From Paramacrobiotus metropolitanus (Eukaryota > Tardigrada > Eutardigrada > Parachela > Macrobiotidae), in NCBI RefSeq assembly GCF_019649055.1, contig NW_026570286.1:124001-188000 (forward strand): a DNA stretch of 64,000 bases. The letters are read 5' to 3'. This document shows positions 10,698 to 22,607 of this stretch, one piece after another. The notes under the pieces are model-generated. The model was not told the origin of the DNA. It saw only the letters and a list, made by a program, of their open reading frames with translations, and did not search any database. Both the position numbers and the translations under genes were made by a program. Positions within the stretch are counted from its first letter, which is position 1. Each line of letters begins with the position of its first letter.

Positions 10698-12629
10698 TTA
10701 GTCGTGACAATCACATAAACCAGAATCACAGTCGTGCGTTTCGTAATTACGCTCGTGTGCCAGTTCACCGTACTTCGTAATGGAAACAACTCCCTCTTCC
10801 GACATCTTTCGATGCCAGTTCACCAAGTTCTGCGGCAGTAAGCCGTTTCGATACTTGTTTTCTGCCATGTTTTTATCCAGCACCCGCTCGATTTCCGGTC
10901 GTTTGAAGACTGCACTCGAACGCTCAAACCACGGCCATATCATCAGGTCGGTCATTCCAAAAACCGCTCCTGGAGCAGATGACAGACATATATATCCGGT
11001 ACACACAGCAATGTTAATTAATCTACTCACCAATATTTGATTTGCTCCTAGTTGTAGCATATCTTACCTCACTTGAGTCATTACCGCGCCGTAGAACTAT
11101 ACTGTCATACGCACTGCATGACTGTATTTCTAACAAAATATAGATATTATTACCGTTGAAATATTCCGTTCGCAGTTCATCCAACATGCCATCCAGCTTA
11201 AACATACTATCGATCAAATGGTCCACAAGACTGGCGTTGACCGGAATCGTGCGGTTTGTCAGAATTTTCATGGACTTGGATATCTGAACAAAGCGCAAAG
11301 TAAAAATAAATAGTATGCGGTGTCTTTTTCCATGAATCAAGCGCAGTTCGTCTGGGCTATGAGAAACATGTAAGTATGTTCTATCGGCAACTGGTAAGGT
11401 TTACACAAGTGAAACAACGAAAAATTCTTTGGCGGTATAGGTTTTCATACTCGTACTGACGTTTTCAGTAACAAAGGTGATAATATAATCCTTTGCCAGG
11501 TCGTGCTCGTAGCGTATCCCGGGAAAGTTTTCGTTGACGTACACAGAGATGTCCAGTGATCCATGAATCCGCGTGCCGTTCTCTAATTCCAGGGATGGCA
11601 CTTGCTTCTTGGGATTTATACCGGCAAACCAGGCTGGTTGATTGTAGGGATCGATGTTGATAATATTGTATCTGCATAAAACAGTGAACATGTAAAATAT
11701 CATTACAACGTCCACCTTCCATAATTTTCTACAAATATTAACATGCTAACGCAGTACAGACATATATGCTGAGCTCTTTTACAAAACCAGATTGCATGCA
11801 AGATGATGCTGGTATGTAAACACACATTCGTACTGATTGTGAGACAATGTGAGTTATCCGTATTCCGTACCGTGTATTTTTGGCATTAAGAATCAAACGG
11901 GCGCGTTCCGAGTAAGGGCAAAAACGCATACTATACAGTGTGATGTTATACTGTCCGGAAGACGCTGGCTGGGTTGATCCTATCCAAAAAAAAGTCAACA
12001 CTTACAATTAGTATCACACAAACAGAAATATTAAAGCCTACAGTAACGTAGCACTATCAAAGCTGTCTGCAGTACACTGGGGATTCAGAAAATGTAGATT
12101 ATGTCTGTTTTAAACTATGTTTTATATTCAAAATTATGTATTATGTTCTCGTCCGCACGATATTTTCATCAGGTATACAACAATCATAGCTGTTTGATAC
12201 TTTGTAGTCGGTAAAGTAGAACAGACACATTACTCTACTAATAACGGGAAATCATTCCCGGGTAAATAAGATAGAGATCTAATGAAAATTTTCGTTAAAA
12301 GATACGGAAATTGTAGGGTGTACTTAGTCCACGAAGTGTATAGCAAAATATTTGACCAGTTCTATTACTTGTCGTACCTGAGCGGTAGCATTTCGAATTT
12401 CCATACACTCTGCAGTCTGAAGCTAGCTGGTCGTTGCAGCGAGATGAATTAACGACCGGTATCGATTCTGGAATAATTAAACGCAACTATCAGTTTAACA
12501 TCCAAATACAGAAACAAAAACAGAATTTTGATCATTCGTTTTTGGCTAAACACGGTTACCGACTGCAGTCGAAAAAAACATTGCGACCAGAAGGAGCAGC
12601 GAACAACCCATGGTAAGATGAACGGCCAT
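10698..12629 (-). CDS. Omega-class glutathione S-transferase with signal-peptide exon
   Basis: Five exons on the minus strand: 12629-12560, 11979-11871, 11671-11461, about 11283-11153, and about 10979-10698. The core is omega-class GST. The N-terminal thioredoxin-like domain has the active-site cysteine in SMRFCPYSERARLIL, NPKKQVPSLEL with the cis-proline, and GSLDISVYVNENFPG. The C-terminal helical domain has GMTDLMIWPWFERS. Omega GSTs carry out thiol transfer and dehydroascorbate reduction and are normally cytosolic. Exon 1 instead encodes a hydrophobic leader, MGCSLLLLVAMFFSTAVG, which joins in phase to GSTQPASSGQYNIT. That predicts a secreted or ER-lumen protein. The C-terminus is short and cysteine-rich (DCDSGLCDCHD). 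The junction at 11461/11283 is my best in-phase reading. The start could be 12629 or 12611. Confidence 0.82.
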
Positions 12630-13658
12630 AACGAATACCGATCCAATTAATACCTGCAATGCTGTAATATTTGTAACTATGTACAGCCTAATGCGCAGAA
12701 CGTTTCCTTTTCGGTAAGGAAAAGCGAAATTCAAACCAATGGCATATATGCTTATACAAGATGTCATAAAACACAGAAGCCAGCTAGAACATTATTGTAA
12801 ATGTCTTCTCTGACCGAACTAACTTCTGATTGCTGCGGAAAAGAGGGAAAATAATACGAGGGAAAATAATACGAGGGAAAATAATACGACAGAACATAAC
12901 TACCAACCCTCGTATGGACGTGAAGTGCCCGTCATTTTACGAATGCGTGCGCTAAATTTTATCATTTAACTTGATACGAATCATTAAAATTATTTATCCA
13001 GATTATCTGGTACACTTCTACGTTAACGGCAGTACTACGTACCGCACAGTCGCACACCAAAGTTAAAAATGTAAGGTCAGACTCAGAAGTTGCAAATATT
13101 TATACTTCTATAACAGCAGCAAGGAAATGCTAATAATAACGGCAAATGTTAATTTTTCGTTTTACTTATACTGTATACAAGTAAGTGAAGTTACTGTTAG
13201 CGATCAAACACTGCAGCCTTTTGTTCATTTATGATTAATTTTAATATATCTATAGATACAAAGTAGATACGACTCATCATACGAGGTACAGTACGATTAT
13301 TACGAGTATGTTACGGTGTGCTCGTCTTCGGCTTCCGCCTGTACTACTCGCACTCGCAAAAAATAATTAACGCACTCTGCCACTGGTATGATCGTATCAA
13401 ACGTTTTGATTCCGCAGAAAAGTTTAAAATTTTACGTTTTTCTACGTTAAGCACTTCATTTATTTTTCACAGTTCTAAATCCGACATTGTTTCCCTTTTT
13501 GTACAATCGTAAAGAAAGCTTGTCCGATAAGTTTCTAATTTCTTACTAGTGCTTTTTAGGAGTGATTGACGGTCAGCCGCGCTCATCGGATTGTCACGAC
13601 CGCCACATTCTGTAATAAGTACCTTTTCGAGCCACAACTGCGAAATCCAGACGAGACA
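12630..13658. other. Divergent intergenic region with short tandem repeat
   Basis: About 1 kb between the GST gene (-) and CIAO2B (+). It holds a three-copy 15-bp tandem repeat, listed separately. I see no coding exon. Confidence 0.5.
12843..12887. repeat. 15-bp tandem repeat, three perfect copies
   Basis: The unit GAGGGAAAATAATAC occurs three times head to tail. It lies in the divergent intergenic region, and I can assign no function. Confidence 0.9.
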
Positions 13659-14495
13659 ATGAATGGACCCGGGGGACTGGAAAACGTTAATCCACAGGTT
13701 TTCCAGAAATCTGACAAACGAACTGTCACGGCAGAAGAAGAGGACGAGAACATCGCGGATAAATTCGATGATCGCGAAATCTTTGGTAAACAACAAACGT
13801 TCCATACGCGGACGCACGACGCTGACTGAGTTTCTGATTGTAGACATGATTCGACGGATTAACGATCCGGAGCATCCTTTGACATTGGAAGAACTTAACG
13901 TGGTCCAGATTGATCATTGCGAAGTAAGCAACTTTTAATAACTATAAACAATAACTTAAAAGTTTTAAAAAAACTTAAAATAGCTTAACGACGATAATTA
14001 AACCAAAAATGGGTAAACCCTGAACGATAGCCATGTGATGACCGTACGAGGCGGCTAGCGATGCGACATACTTGTTGTGCTGCTATGTGACAGCTTGGGA
14101 AAGAATTTTTTTGCGGAGGTTGAATGTTTTCCCACGGTTGATTCAATTTTTTCTCCAGGTAGACGATGACAATAATCGCGTAAATGTGTTCTACACACCA
14201 ACCATTCCCCACTGTTCCATGGCTACGCTCATCGGATTAGCCATCCGTGTGAAGCTGCTGCGCTCTCTTCCTGAACGATTCAAGGCAAGTATACGGTGTT
14301 TTCTCCCTTTTTTTCTGGCGCTCGTTCATTTCTGGTTTGCAGGTGGATGTGCGAATCTCCCCGGGCAGTCACGTGTCGGAGTTGGCTGTGAATAAGCAAC
14401 TGGCCGATAAAGAGCGAGTGGCCGCCGCTTTGGAGAATGGCCAGCTGCTGGATGTGATCAACCAGTGTTTAACATTTCCAAACATGAAGCGATAG
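13659..14495 (+). CDS. CIAO2B: Cytosolic iron-sulfur assembly component 2B (MIP18 family)
   Basis: Four exons give a protein of about 155 aa that matches the CIAO2B/FAM96B family along its whole length. The start is [16 protein letters not shown]. Then come [47 protein letters not shown] with the conserved reactive cysteine, [15 protein letters not shown], and [23 protein letters not shown]2B works with MMS19 and CIAO1 to deliver Fe-S clusters to cytosolic and nuclear apoproteins. The start at 13659 fits family length, although the frame is open further upstream. The third intron begins with GC rather than GT (14285), in a good GC-donor context (AAG/GCAAGT), and it keeps frame exactly. No key residue is missing. 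Confidence 0.93.
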
Positions 14496-17400
14496 ATAGA
14501 GTCGGTAGACTGTACTTCGTAGTTTTTCTTTCTGACATATTTGGGAGTACCAGTAGACGTCCGCAGTACAATATCTGCCTGTCGCGGGAGTTTTTTCGAA
14601 ATTTATTTGATAGTCCAGCAATATTAACTGGTTTAGAGGGAAATTGCAGCGTAACTTGAATTTTCGGTTACGAATCGACGACAGTTTCTGTAAATTGTAC
14701 TGACCTATGATAATTCAAATAAGGTTTTCTATCGGGCAATCGAATCATATGTCAATCGTAAGGTACTGAAATGAAGCCACATGGATTCTGTGATTTGGCT
14801 GTATAAAAATGCCGAATTCGGATGATTGATGAGTACTACAGAAGTATTAAAGAATGTTGGAATATCTGCAAAAGTGATTATACTCTGGTTTGTAACATGG
14901 TTACAAGTCACAACTACTTAATAAAGCGTACCGTGTGCCCCGCTTTTTTGTACTGGTCGCACGTAAAAAATTACTTATATTAACGAAATTTATCCAAGTG
15001 CTGTAGTGCGTTAATAACTGTACCGTACTCTGACGATAGAGACCAGTAACGACTAACGAGCGGAAGAGTTATGTGTACACTTTATTTTTAATTATTTAAA
15101 TCATTCTAATAATACAGCATATTCTCAGTCTATAGTTTATCTTTGTCATCGAAACCCGGCACTAGAGATACTGTTCTTTTTTGCTGGGCCTTGATAAATT
15201 AAACGAAATTTGAACTTCATGGTGCCGTTGGTCGAATTCACTGCTATTAGGCAATTATGGAGCGGAAGTTGCCAATGGTTGGGGTGGGGTGATATAGCTC
15301 GCAGTGCGGCAATAACGTACTGTATTTGATTTACTAATGATGGCCATCCGCGCCGGTGCCCCTGTTGATAAGCAATCAAACTGCGTGCCCAAAAGATCAA
15401 TATTTCACGCTCCTAATTTTCCAAACTCTAATTTCCCAGGAGTCTAAACTAATGCGCACTTGATACTGCTTAAGCACCGCATAATTCTTGGTAGAGTATC
15501 ACATCGCGTATTGCAGATGTATAACTCATGCAAAGAAAACATAGATACTCCTTATAATGTATTTCCTTATGTGGCTACTGGTACACACTGTTGAATTATA
15601 TGTACAATGCACAAGTTTTGCGCAGCATAATTATAGCTAGGTCACATTTATCTTTCGCTCTTCAGGCAACAATTGATGTAACCGTTTATCATGGATACGC
15701 GATTTACGTTTGTGTTGTATTGCATCACTGATCACGTTGTAAAATTTTCGGCAGACGCACTTTTCCTCCATACATAACCGGAAGTGGCCGGTCACATGAT
15801 TGGTGTGACCGGAAGTTGTCTGTGGCAGGGTAATCGACGCCGGGCGCCCGGGCAGTTGTCATTCCATTAATACGTCCCCATCAGTCAGAGTTAGTTTGCC
15901 GCTCCGCAGGAAGCTGTCTTGTTAACCCTGCGCTCACAATGCCGCCAGCCGGAACGCAGTGCGCCCCCTTAAATGGCAAGCAACCGTTGGGAAAAGCGTC
16001 GGATTACGCGCAGCTTGTGCTCTCTCCTGTTATACGTGCAGTATAGCGCGCATTGATAACAATAATACAGCCAATCCCGCTGATGCCCGAAATCCCTCGA
16101 TGGACGACCTGGCTGCATTATCCGAGCATAGTGCACTATGCCAGGGTGGCAATTGGGGGCCAAACATTAGAAGGTTTTTATCCCAACCGACGGTTTTCCA
16201 CGGCTATTGTACCCTTTACATGCGTAGATTGCTTATTCATGAGCGAGAGTGAATGTATCGGTGCCTGTACGTAAGTGTTTGCCGGTCGATTTGCTGTTGG
16301 CGCGCTTTGTAAGTGGTATGACGGATTTCTGATTTGTAAACAAATTAATGCTACTGCATGTCATTAATATTGTACTAATAATTTATCGGATTACGTTTTG
16401 GTATTCATGAGCTGCGGTTTGCCATCTACAGCATCATCCGATTTATGCTCACGGTGCATTTCATAATTTAATTTTGTATATAGTGTAAGATCCTGCTTGT
16501 AAATATAGCTGCATTGTCGTCGATAATCTTCATTATCAGGTAGGTATTTTAATTACGCAACGCATATTGCCACATAATCAAATTTACAGTATGACTGAAG
16601 AGAATAGTTCTGTTTTGTTATAATTTTTTAACAGAACAGACATGCCAGTTTTGATACGAGCAAATCATTTTTCATTTTTAATCAGCAATATGATCATGAT
16701 GCCCCTCAATTATATACAGTACATAGGGTCTTTCGTGATTACTGGCTAGTACAGGTATATTTGAAATATAATTACTGGTTTACTATCAGCGCTGTTTGCA
16801 AGCAAAGCGTCGCGTCTCATGGTCAGCTTCGTTCATGTAACTCTCCTTTTGCTCGAGTGCGTGTAGTCTACAGGTGCCGCCTTATCATCGCATTCTGATA
16901 TCGGAGGATAGTCCCCATGTGATATCGGCATTCAGCAACGAACTGACCATTTTAGGATTATATTGGATCGCAATATTTTATCGTACTTATTAGTACCGAT
17001 CGGGTAAGCATCGGCAGCTCTTCAGTGAAAAACTCTAAGTTGCATTTTTTGCGTACTCACAGATGTAGCACTGCTAAAATTTTTTTATCAATACGAGTAT
17101 ACAAAATTTTGGCGTCCCGTCTCCTGAGTCCTGATGTGTTACATTTACTGAATTCAGTTAACGACACACTGCAAAAATCTTCGGCTTCAGATTTTTTATC
17201 AACAGACGCACAACAAAATCTCTGATGTGCGTATACTGTAAGCTTTGAATTCGAAAACTGTTGATTTGTGAACGGCAGATGTAAATGTGGTGAAAAGCGT
17301 ACTAAACGGACTGCGCGCGCTAAGCGAAGGCCTGCCCCGAAAGCGTAGGTTTACAGGGCATTTTAATATCGATCACGAAAACGGTGTCGGTTTAGCGAGA

Positions 17401-20400
17401 GGCATTTAACAATCTTCTTCCGTTTCTGCAAATTGCAATTACTTCCGGAACCCCTTTGCATACAAGTGCTAGACTAGCACATGGATTTAAATGCGGCGGT
17501 TAAAATGCATTTGCAGCAAATGTCCTGATTCTCCAACCGGCACAGTCCCAACCGTCGCCAGCATTTTACCGATTTTGCTTTCCACGGAATCCACGTAACC
17601 TCGATCTTTGCGAGCCCTAATTTATTGCCCAAGAATATTTCATCATTTTTTTCATTTGGAGGGAAGCATTTAAACAGCCAGAAAGTGCTTACTTTACTCC
17701 GTACGTCATCTTAATTTTCATTAGCTCGAAATTACATTGCTCCACCACGAACCGCTACTTGAAGAAATCTATCCCATAATAAATTTCCTTAAGTGGCCTC
17801 GTCAGAACATCAAAGTCAATAATTTAAGTGGGATCACTCGTTTAAGGCATCAGTGTATTGTTGTCGTCCGATCGTGCGGTATATATGCGCCGCGGTCTCC
17901 GTCTGCGCAAAACGCAGTCGAGCAGAACACGGAATATACATCATGCATGCTTCCCATGTATATGACAGCGTGGGAACAGCGGTGCAGCAAAAACGCCCGT
18001 TATCCGCCGAAAATTAGATTAAACACGAACCCGCTCCAGCATTCCCCGCTCTTGACCTCCAGGCCATCGACGAGTGCGCCGCCCCCGGGTGTCCGCTGTG
18101 GTGGATATATATTGTATATACAGTTGGTTGCCCGAAACTTCGGTCGCAGACAGCAAATTAGTTTAAGAGCCGTATCTGTTTGCAAATGTGACATCCTGTC
18201 CGTACACTCGGATGTGACATTTCATCTTCGCATCCCTGTGCACTGCGTGTATATCATCGCAATGCGATCCCCGTCTAAAAAACAAAATATGTATGCTTCA
18301 GAGAATTTCGGCATATTGTTTCTTAACAACGTAACCTTATGCAGATCTGAACACTTTGCTAGTCGTGTAAGCCGGCATTGCGTTTTCGCGTTCGGTGGTT
18401 TTATTTCCTGTCTGCTTTGTAGACCTTTGCTGACGCACATTCACGGAAATGCCCGGAAACGCGTTCCGCACATACACACACGCCAGTCCCTAGTACCGGC
18501 AGCCGTGTAGACATGGGGGCTTTTCAGTTTATTTATCCATAAAGACGTCTTTGTCCTGTTCGGATGTGTTTACTGACTGTGGCGGATCGTCGAGAAAAGG
18601 CATTTACACGGATTACCGGTCAAATGGTAAGCGCTGTACAATACGCCGAACGCTCATGTCGGCGTAGTAGATGGCTTTTCAAATATTAATGCAACGTGAA
18701 TTGCATGGACCCGGGAATGCTTGTGCGGGATAGTTGCAGTCTGCAGACTATTACTGCGCGCCATTTCCAGTGTGTATTTTATGCTGCAGCCCCAAGGCAC
18801 TGCGCTATTATTGCCTACCGAGTGCGTCCTACGAAATTCTTGTACGAAAGTATCTGAAGATACCTTTTTCGTGGATACAGTAGTTTATCCATAATTTTAT
18901 ACGTGGTTAAAAGGTAACCAACTGGTATGTTTCACGACATGTATGTGTGGCCTCCGTTTCTTTACAAATGATGGCCACTTTCAGAACAAATTCACGCTCG
19001 AGCGCATCTGCACAGGTTTATTTAAAGTTACATCGCTCCGCGCGTAATATGCATGTCGCGGAAAGTAGTATTACATATTCAATATAAAGCCATAATAAAG
19101 GAACAAGGTTTTTTATTCAGTGAGGTTTGATAAATTGAAGTAATCAATTTGCAGGATATATTTTATAGTAAATTCATATTACTGCGAGAAAATACGCAAC
19201 TACATTACTTTTGGGATAATGTTTCCAGTATATACGTGATTGATCTTGGCGTAATACTGTCTTACATGCATCCGCCAGCGTACAGTACTTTTTGTAACAA
19301 TAAAATTATGCACAGCAGATTTGTTTTGCCTGCACTGCCATACGTTGTATACATACAAGCTGCTGAACACTGTATATAACAAGTTTCATACATTTTATCT
19401 ATAGTACTGCGCTCCATATTAATATAACGCCCGCATGTCCCGACATCATGGACAATCCAACTAATCTACACACTAAGCAGACAATAAACTGGCACAAAAG
19501 AAGCAGGCACTGGCACTGGCACTGGTATTAGCTGTTCTTACAAATTACATATATTAGGTTTAGAAACAGAATGTTCTGTTCTAAAACCAGTCGGTATTAG
19601 AAATTTTCCTGAAAAGATGTGTTAGTGGTCACATATTGTACATGCCCAGCAGCAGCACCCACATTTTCCGAAAATAATGGCAGAATGTTATGCTTCATAG
19701 TTATAGGTTGATCAATTTTCTTTGCGATTTAATTATTGTTCGATCCATCGCAAAATATTCCAAAATTTGCAGATGTCTATTAAAATCATCGTACTGACAG
19801 TATCTTCACGTCTTTTCGATCGGATTTGTGGCACAGTAATGAGCAATGTACATCATGTGCAGTATAACGCGTACTCGTAATCTTATATTTATATTAGCTG
19901 TAGATTTAAGTTTTTAGGGTCATTTAATGCAGTTACGTACGGGCATCATCGTATCCATGTACATGCAGTTGCGCTTTTTAAATATACAGCGTTTGCAGAA
20001 TTGCAAACAAAGTAGAAAAGTACGTATGTGCAACATAAATGCACTGCATTTGTAAACTTTTTTGTCTAAATCGAGTTGCGCAGTGGATAGCGAAACTTTT
20101 GCACAAATGATAAAAAATACCGAAAGGCTAAACTTTTAACTAATACTCGTGGTATAATCCACCGATAGTTGGCTACAATTATTTTAAGTTTACACACGAT
20201 TACGATGATACGATATTAGGTTGACGATGCGTTGAAAAAGGTTTTTGTTAGCTTTAATTCCGTCGTTAAATGTAGTGCTGATTTGCGCTTGCAAAAAAAT
20301 ATTCCTTCTCATCGATAGGCAGAAAGACGTTTTGTCCCAAAATTAGTAATTATCCAAAGTGTCAGAATAATTAAGCCGAAGCCTTCAGTTTTTTTTGCAT

Positions 20401-22607
20401 TGACTAATTGATCGGATGGCAAAATAATCTCCCAAACCCACACGCGTGCAAGTATTTAAGAAATAATGTTTGCTTAACGAACTTACTAAGCTAGAATATT
20501 AGTGCGCTTACCAGCGTATTTGTTATCGAGGTATACAATAACGGAATATCTATACAAGTATTATCACAGCTTCATACTGCAGGCTGCGTATTGGGAGCTA
20601 TTATGTTTTAGTATATACGTACAATAATTAGATAATATCTTACGTTACAGTACTACTCGTATGGTGCGCACTGCTAGGCAAACTGTTCGAAAAGTGGTAG
20701 TGTACCTTTTGACAATTCAGTGCCGCAACAAGCGATTTCTGACGGGAGCAAATTTGCTATTTATAATAAATAATCAAATTAGCTTTATCATTAGCCATGC
20801 TTCCATAATAAAAACTATCTAAAGCTGGATAAAACCTCTACAGCAATTATTCGCGTAAGTAATGGAAATATGAGACCATTCCCACGTAACACCATTATTC
20901 CTGAACAAATATATACATATACAAAACCCTTTTTGTTCTGCGTGAAAAACTTGATGTGACAATTAACACTGACGTCACTACAGGCCGGAAAAAAACCTGA
21001 TCATGTGTAACATAAGATTTCACATAAAACACTGATGGACCTATTATCCTGAAAAGCACTGCATGCGCTGAGAGACAACCACGGCGGCTAACTCTGATGC
21101 GAATCATGGATGATCCTCCCGACAACATATGGTCATGCCCGTTGCGCAAATGGTGTATGCATATCTGCCACGGACCACGACGCATGATGCCGGCAACATT
21201 TGTACAATGCGTGAAAGATATCGATATGATATTATGCCACATATACAATGGATTTCGAAAACGAGCTACCGCGCACCGGAAAGGACCAGTTGCGCAACTG
21301 GCTATCTCGGCTAGCGTTAATTAATAGCTCTTTCTCAAAGTCCGTTGTAATATTATGTACTGGGGAGCGATACTGCACAGTGTATTACACCGTGCAATAT
21401 GCTGTATCTATATAAACGAGTATGTGCAATTCTCAGATACTGTACATTTCTTCCAACACAATGCACCATCTCATAAGAGCGAAGCTGAAAGCGTACAAAA
21501 GATAACCGGCTCAATGTGTTCACAAATTCACACGATCGTCCATTCGAGAGTTTGGGTATACTTATTATTATTATATTCACACATACTTGTGGTTGCGGTA
21601 CTACATGCATCCCGATCGGAAGCTGCCTGCTGTAAAACCATCTACAGAATATGCTTGTTCGTGGCTCATGATCTAGCCAGTGCCTGATATAATTTGCATG
21701 TAGTGCCGCGAATGAAGTGTAGAATCTTCGTAAATCAGATCACTACTGCTGAGCGCGTGTGTACACTGTCGGTTGATTAACCATGGCTCCATGGTCATGT
21801 TTAACGTTGGGAATACAAACATCCCACTCCAACAAAAAGGAGGAAGCTGACAAAATAATCCCCGACGACAGTCCGTATACACATAACCCTCAAAAACAAT
21901 CGCTAGACGGTGATTTGTCAGTTGCTGGCTACGCTCCCGCGATCGATTTTCCCCCATATATACATGCATACATATAAATTGTGTGGACGTTGATCTTGAA
22001 ATAGATAATAAAAACTTGCCGGCTGCATGTATTTATGAATGCTGAATCTCCCGTTGCGGCGCGCAGATTTATTTGTCATGTGTAAGCGTGTGCGTGATCT
22101 ACACACACTCGCGCAACCGGCAGATTGTGATTACAGAGAGATGCGTAGGATGTACAATTATCTAGCGTTTTTATTATTATGAATGATACAAATAGCGTGT
22201 GATGTGTAAATGGCACAGTGGGAAAACATTGCTATTTGTCATGGATTTTTATTGTGATAACACTTGAGGTGAGTGTTGTTTAAATAGGGTCGTGCGCTTA
22301 TGTAGCAAATGTATTCCTAACCCGGGAATGAGTGACCATTTGGTACATACACTCTCTCATGTGTCAACCGCGGCAAGCGGTCCATGGGATCGTGTTTGTA
22401 TTATTATTGTATACATATATGCGCAGCCGGATGAATGGGATGTTGTTGGGTTAAATGATCGCAATTAGACAGAGTGCCGGCGCTTGTGGGATGTGCTGGT
22501 GCCGGATGTTATCCTTGTTTAAGCTCAATATATATGCCCGGTCTGTTTTCTTGTCCCCGTGTGTAGATTTTATTTCTTTTTCCCTAATTCTCCGTACGTT
22601 TTTGCAG
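14496..22607. other. 8-kb gene-poor region upstream of the Kv-beta-like gene
   Basis: No exon with recognisable protein similarity occurs here. GC-richer patches lie around 15.8-16.3, 17.3-18.6 and 22.3-22.6 kb in otherwise AT-rich DNA. A plausible first exon with a well-placed ATG lies at 15938, and a strong donor consensus (GTAAGTG) lies near 16269. Both could belong to the downstream Kv-beta-like gene, whose first supported exon needs an upstream partner. A 257-codon open frame at 17737-18510 has no similarity I can see, and its composition does not look coding. The likeliest reading is a large regulatory and 5' UTR region. Confidence 0.45.

Noticed and set aside
17737-18510. A 257-codon open frame in the gene-poor region
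   Set aside because: The translation has no recognisable domain and its composition is irregular. The surrounding sequence lacks a convincing promoter or partner exon. It is most likely a chance frame in a GC-richer patch.
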